In this document: piece after piece, positions 1 to 64,000 of the stretch
Layout: every line of letters starts with the position of its first letter
Position numbering within the stretch: position 1 is the stretch's first letter
NCBI GenBank assembly: GCA_054601695.1
Contig: BAAHQB010000031.1
Span: forward strand, 496,001-560,000
Source of the DNA: Amorphochlora amoebiformis
Lineage: Eukaryota; Cercozoa; Chlorarachniophyceae
Reading direction: 5' to 3'
DNA: 64,000 nucleotides
The notes under the pieces: generated by a model
Seen by the model: the letters and a program-made list of their open reading frames with translations, nothing else
Told to the model about the DNA's origin: nothing
Database searches by the model: none
Translations under genes and position numbers: made by a program

Positions 1-31
1 TTTATATATATATATATATATATACATATCG

Positions 32-62
<31 letters not shown>

Positions 63-154
63 CTGTGTGTGTGTCTGTGTGTATTTATATATATATATAT
101 ATATACACATATATACATATATATTTATTATATATATACACACATATATATATA

Positions 155-235
<81 letters not shown>

Positions 236-250
236 ATATATATAAACATT

Positions 251-282
<32 letters not shown>

Positions 283-317
283 ATAAGAATAAACCGACCA
301 TATGTATACAATACATA

Positions 318-359
<42 letters not shown>

Positions 360-373
360 GTATATATATACAG

Positions 374-540
374 GATTTCATCGGATAGTGAAGACACGAA
401 AACAGAAATCCACAACAGGGAGCAGAAAACCGAGATTGAATCTGAGAGAAAGGAGCCGAAGGCCTCTGATACGAAGTCTTGATCTTGGCTATGGTGACCA
501 GAGCCTCGTCAAGAAAGCCTCCAGGGAAGAGACATATTAG
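374..540. other. Exon-like island, strand unresolved
   Basis: A non-repetitive 170-bp island. On the plus strand it follows a clear acceptor (TATACAG|) and, entered in phase 2, gives an acidic tail starting [14 protein letters not shown] and ending SDTKS before TGA at 480-482, as a terminal exon might. On the minus strand it is also open and could end at a GTATAT donor near 373. I recognise no family in either reading. If plus-stranded, it is the 3' end of a gene to the left that converges on the kinase gene. Confidence 0.3.
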
Positions 541-1320
541 ATAGGTCGTAGGTGACTGAGTATGTGTATGTCGCTGCATGATAATAGTATGATGCTAAGG
601 CCGCAAGTTATTTCTCTAGTTTCTAGTATTCAGTGCACGTACGGTTAAGCCGAGATTATTACCTAGAGTTAAAAATAAAATATTTAGTCAGTACCTAATC
701 AGACTCTAGATCCTAGTCTAGGAAGTACTAATTATCAGCTACTACTACGTAGTCTAGTAGTAGTATAGTATAACTTATGATACACAAGTATAAGAAGGAG
801 TATCTAGGTATACGCTGAAGCCTGTACTTCAAACAACCAGAAGCCCTAGTGTCTAGTCCGGTCACAATCACTAGAATCAGATAATATTTAGTGCAGAACT
901 AATAAATAGTTAAACTTAGTCTAGTCAGTATAACAACATTGATATATTCCGTATTCATGCAATAATATTGACTTATCATCAATATTAAACCGTGTATAAC
1001 CAAATTTCTATGAACATCAAAAACATCAATGAGTGCTGTGCCCAGACGATCTCTAGATCTACATCGCTCACGGCCCTCCTCCTCCCCACTTCCTACCAAT
1101 ATTTTTTCGGCTTTTCATTGGTCCGAATCCTTGTATCGATTTCCATGTCGTGTACATCGCTTCCTCGGCCTATATACATATCATATTGGTATGAAACATT
1201 ATAGTTTTATTATGCTAGATGTTAAGTATATTATATAACGTCGTATTGTATTCATGTGTTACACCTGTGCATATGTACATCAATCATAATTTTGCATGTT
1301 AACATGTATACATCTATATA
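541..1320. other. Intergenic stretch, CTAG-rich
   Basis: No supported gene. Between about 595 and 945 the tetramer CTAG recurs more than ten times (for example CTCTAGATCCTAGTCTAGG near 711-728), and most of the segment is free of (TA)n. The remainder to 1320 is ordinary AT-rich DNA with short out-of-context open frames only. Confidence 0.6.
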
Positions 1321-1541
1321 TATATATGTGTGATATGGATATATATATATATATATATGTATATACATATATCTCATATGCTTAGTACATAAATGTTCGT
1401 ATATGCATGTATACATATACATATATATGTTAATGTAGTAACATAGAATGTATACTAATACACGCCAAAATCAAATATAAATAAATTCATTATAAATAAA
1501 TATATAGATATAAATAAACGTATGGATACAAATAGATTTAC

Positions 1542-1650
<109 letters not shown>

Positions 1651-1704
1651 CATACATACATATACACACACACCCAACACTAACCCACCCACCCACCTTC
1701 CTCT

Positions 1705-8990
<7,286 letters not shown>

Positions 8991-9462
8991 TCACACACGG
9001 GAATCAACCGGACAATAGTTCCGGATTCTACATGAGCTTAAAAACCACTCCTCCCACACTCAAAGTAGTGCTTTATTGCCAGCAAAAAATATGCTGCGGT
9101 TTCTATAAGCGATCTGTTTGCCTAGCACCCAACGGGCGCGTATAAGCACCTGTGGAACGCACTTTTGCCTGCCCATAGAAGCTCAGAGTCTCTCCCGGCC
9201 GAAACTCCAAAAGGACTGAGCCGTCTGGATTTTGAGCTATAACCTAAACATAATACACCGCTCGAAAAAAGGCAACACAGGGCATAAATCTCACCTTTTT
9301 GGAGTCGACGGTGGACAGGTCGTCCATTGGATCTCCGGAAATCTCTCTCGAATCTCCCGGAATCCCGAGAAGGACGGAAGGTAGCACCGATAAAATTATT
9401 CTTAATATAACTTCGCGCTTGTGGTGTCTCGCCGGGTTGCGTGAGATCAAGACAGACAGACC
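8991..9462. promoter_or_regulatory. Putative bidirectional promoter, NOL9-like kinase / SF3A2
   Basis: A 472-bp spacer between divergent start codons. It is free of (TA)n and GC-richer than its surroundings. No TATA-like or other named element stands out, and the promoter role is inferred from position. A 5' UTR intron cannot be excluded. Confidence 0.5.
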
Positions 9463-10134
9463 ATGCGAGACTACTCTTCCCAGGGCGTTGGGAGTAAACC
9501 CGGTTCGGCTGGTGTGGCCTCTGGGACATACACAAACCAAGACAGGCGTGAGAGGCTTCGGGCCCTCGCGCTTGAGACGATCGACCTGAAGAAAGATCCC
9601 TACTTCATGAAGAACCACATCGGGAAGTACGAATGCAAGCTGTGCTTAACACTTCATACAAACGAGGGTTCATACCTCGCTCACACCCAGGGAAAGCGGC
9701 ATCAACAAAATTTGGCAAGGCGGGCTGCTAAGGTGGCGAAGACAAATGACCTCGAGGCCTTCCAGGAGAAAAAGAAGGTCACTAAGCGCAAGGTCGCCAG
9801 GATAGGGCGTCCGGGTTACAAGGTCGTCAAACAGCTAGATCCTGAGACGCAACAACGGTGTCTCCTGTTTCAGATTTCGTATCCCAAGATCGAGGAGGGA
9901 CTCCAGCCTAGGCATAGGTTTATGTCCGCATTCGAGCAGCGGGTCGAGCCAGCTAACGATAACTTTCAATACATCCTGTTCGCTGCAGAGCCCTACGAGA
10001 CTATCTCGTTCAAAATCCCAAACAAGAGGCTGGATAGGTCGGAAGGAAAGTTCTTCACGCACTGGGATCCTGACAAGCTTACATTCACGGTGCAGCTTTT
10101 CTTCGAACCGGAGAAGGCGGAGGAGACGTTGTAA
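9463..10134 (+). CDS. SF3A2: Splicing factor 3A subunit 2 (SF3A2/SAP62/Prp11)
   Basis: SF3A2 is part of the SF3a complex of the 17S U2 snRNP and helps position U2 on the branch site in the nucleus. The 223-residue intronless frame has the family layout: basic N-terminus (RRERLRALALETIDLKKDPY), a matrin-type zinc finger with C58, C61, H74 and H80 in YECKLCLTLHTNEGSYLAHT, then KRHQQNLARRAA, the IGRPGYKV block, and the conserved C-terminal core (PRHRFMSAFEQRVEP, AAEPYETISFKIPN, GKFFTHWDPD). The proline-rich tail of animal SF3A2 is absent, as in many protists and fungi. It is the only intronless gene here. The start is the first ATG of the frame and aligns with the known N-terminus. Confidence 0.98.
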   Translation: MRDYSSQGVGSKPGSAGVASGTYTNQDRRERLRALALETIDLKKDPYFMKNHIGKYECKLCLTLHTNEGSYLAHTQGKRHQQNLARRAAKVAKTNDLEAFQEKKKVTKRKVARIGRPGYKVVKQLDPETQQRCLLFQISYPKIEEGLQPRHRFMSAFEQRVEPANDNFQYILFAAEPYETISFKIPNKRLDRSEGKFFTHWDPDKLTFTVQLFFEPEKAEETL

Positions 10135-10308
10135 AATGAACACATCTTGGGCTACAGTGTACATGCAAATTTACAAGTCATCTTTGGATTGAGTCGCATT
10201 GATCGAGTACATACACACATATATATAAACACACACACACATACACATTAGATATCATTGTACATAACTAGATAAGTAAACATTATCTAGATAATTCTAG
10301 ACACTGAA

Positions 10309-10363
<55 letters not shown>

Positions 10364-10617
10364 TTCATAGTATACAGTCAATTTTTCTAGTCTTCTAGTC
10401 TTAGTATAATTTCAATTTGACTAGAATGTACACTTGCGCAATATCTAGAATATATATGTCACATTATAATTATAACGACAAATTTCGACTTAGAATCGCC
10501 TACAGCTACGAGAAAAGCATTTGCATTTCCTCGAGCGTGAGCTTATTAGCTTCTGAATTCGACCCACCCCCCCGCTCAGCCTCCGGATCCGGAACAACTA
10601 ATATAATATATTTTGCC

Positions 10618-10654
<37 letters not shown>

Positions 10655-10823
10655 ATGTATGTATCTGTATGTATGTTTACATGAATACATTATATAGTAA
10701 ATATATATATATATATATATTTATATGATATTTATATGTAACATATATATATATATACATATAATATATACATATATATATATATATATAATATATATAT
10801 ACAATATATATATATATATATAT

Positions 10824-10855
<32 letters not shown>

Positions 10856-11278
10856 GTATATATTCTTAATGCAACAATATAAATAGCAGGACTGGACGCA
10901 GGTCGAAGAGTAGATGTCGATGGTCGTACGTATTCTGCAGATAGCTGGAGTTCGCTGGAGATTCTGAAGATCCTTGGAGATCGTCTCAATCCGGTAGTGC
11001 CCGCAGTATCCGGTAGTAACGGGCTTCCGAGTGTAGGTGAAAGGACGTACGTCACACCATGTCACACAGTCAACCCACAGTACCCACCCTAAGTACCTCT
11101 TGTAACACAGTCAATTTGTAGTCCCATGTAATCATAGTACCCATGCGGTTCAGTACCTATATCAATCTCTGGACTACCGTTCATACCGTTGCGCTAACAA
11201 TGTATATATATATATATATATATATACATACATACAGATGGGAAATGAGATAAAACATAATACAAACGCACAACCATA

Positions 11279-11320
<42 letters not shown>

Positions 11321-11396
11321 ACACATAAGTACATATTAAGTGTACACTCATATATACACATACATATATAGACACATGCAGACATGTTAAGATAAC
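10135..11396. other. Convergent intergenic region, SF3A2 / TTF2-like
   Basis: It contains short CA and TA runs, a CTAG-rich block (about 10265-10455, at least seven CTAG), a unique block at 10410-10620, and an island at 10890-11180. The island could hold the missing last exon of the ATPase: after GAG| on the minus strand a frame in the right phase runs from about 10960 to a TAA at 10866-10868. It has no family match and is not confirmed. Confidence 0.5.
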
Positions 11397-32927
<21,531 letters not shown>

Positions 32928-33404
32928 TGTCGAAAGTTTTCTTTCTGTCAACGCCCCTTCTCAAACTCTTTGTCAATAAATGAATTTATGCTCTCATGCG
33001 TACCATATACTCAAGGAGATGCCGACAACCAGCCTTCTCCTTCTAACAGCAGCGTGCTGGCGCGCTGTTATGATCATAAATCAGCTTCCGACAGCCATTC
33101 CGAATCAGCGTGATTCCCCGTGATCTCACGCGTATCGAATAAGATTATCTTAATTGAGATATCTTAGATATCTATCCCACATTTGTATTCTTTACGAATA
33201 TGTCCTGGGGATGTCCCAAACTTGCTAAAGTCATATCCGGTAGGTCAATTTGCCTCGCTCGATCTGTGGCGTCGGCCGCAGGGAGTGACCTCCACGGTCG
33301 ATCACCAGGCCTTCCCCAAGACCCCTTGAGGTTTCTACGTATCACTGCTCGACATCTTTTTGTATTGAACGGGCTTGAGCAGGGGGAAGGCTAGATCGCC
33401 ATGC
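32928..33404. promoter_or_regulatory. Putative bidirectional promoter, TTF2-like / cation channel
   Basis: A 477-bp spacer between divergent starts, free of microsatellites and moderately GC-rich. The core 32928-33200 holds TAAGATTATCTTAATTGAGA near 33140. A plus-strand open frame at 33200-33394 lacks splice or family support. The promoter role is inferred from position, and the channel start is itself tentative. Confidence 0.45.
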
Positions 33405-63918
<30,514 letters not shown>

Positions 63919-63938
63919 GTACATACATAATATATGCA

Positions 63939-63999
<61 letters not shown>

Positions 64000-64000
64000 C

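Noticed and set aside
49-540. Long Tyr-Ile open frames over (TA)n throughout the window
   Set aside because: Repeat translations in several frames and both strands at once; no splice or family support.
33200-33394. 64-residue plus-strand open frame as a gene
   Set aside because: No splice context, family match or supporting composition; lies in the proposed divergent promoter.

Overview
The window is nuclear DNA of an unidentified, intron-dense eukaryote, most likely a unicellular alga or protist. About three quarters of it is microsatellite, mainly (TA)n, with (CT/GA)n, (CA/TG)n, one block of (CG)n and degenerate TTAGGG/CCCTAA telomere-like tracts. The long open frames of Tyr-Ile, Leu-Ser, Arg-Glu or Ala-Arg are translations of these repeats and are not genes. 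The genes are short exons (20 to 450 nt) set between (TA)n-filled introns that usually begin GTATAT and end TATAG or CAG. I assembled them by hand from conserved motifs, splice sites and exact codon-phase agreement.

Layout, left to right: (1) an ambiguous exon-like island near 370-540; (2) 8990 to about 1705, minus strand, a nine-exon GRC3/NOL9-type polynucleotide 5'-hydroxyl kinase; (3) 9463-10134, plus strand, an intronless SF3A2 (U2 snRNP subunit), divergent from the kinase; (4) 32927 to about 11400, minus strand, a 35-exon, roughly 990-residue SNF2-family ATPase of the TTF2/lodestar type with an SH3b-like module and a PDZ-like domain ahead of the motor; (5) 33405 to beyond the right edge, plus strand, a very large voltage-gated cation channel gene. 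The channel's repeat domain I (S1-S6), a linker of about 530 residues, domain II (S1-S6) and the start of the II-III linker are present; domains III and IV would lie outside.

Two divergent pairs (kinase/SF3A2 and ATPase/channel) each share a repeat-free intergenic region of about 475 bp. SF3A2 and the ATPase converge near 10.1-11.4 kb. Three products act in RNA biology (rRNA processing kinase, splicing factor, transcription-termination ATPase); the channel is unrelated.

Main points of interest: the SH3b-PDZ-SNF2 architecture; telomere-like tracts that are CCCTAA on the sense strand in all nine cases; GC-AG introns, one made almost wholly of telomere-like sequence; about 15 degenerate partial copies of exons lying beside the real ones; a (CT)n tract that stays in frame through the domain II pore turret; and a 380-bp (CG)n block next to a poly-C run.
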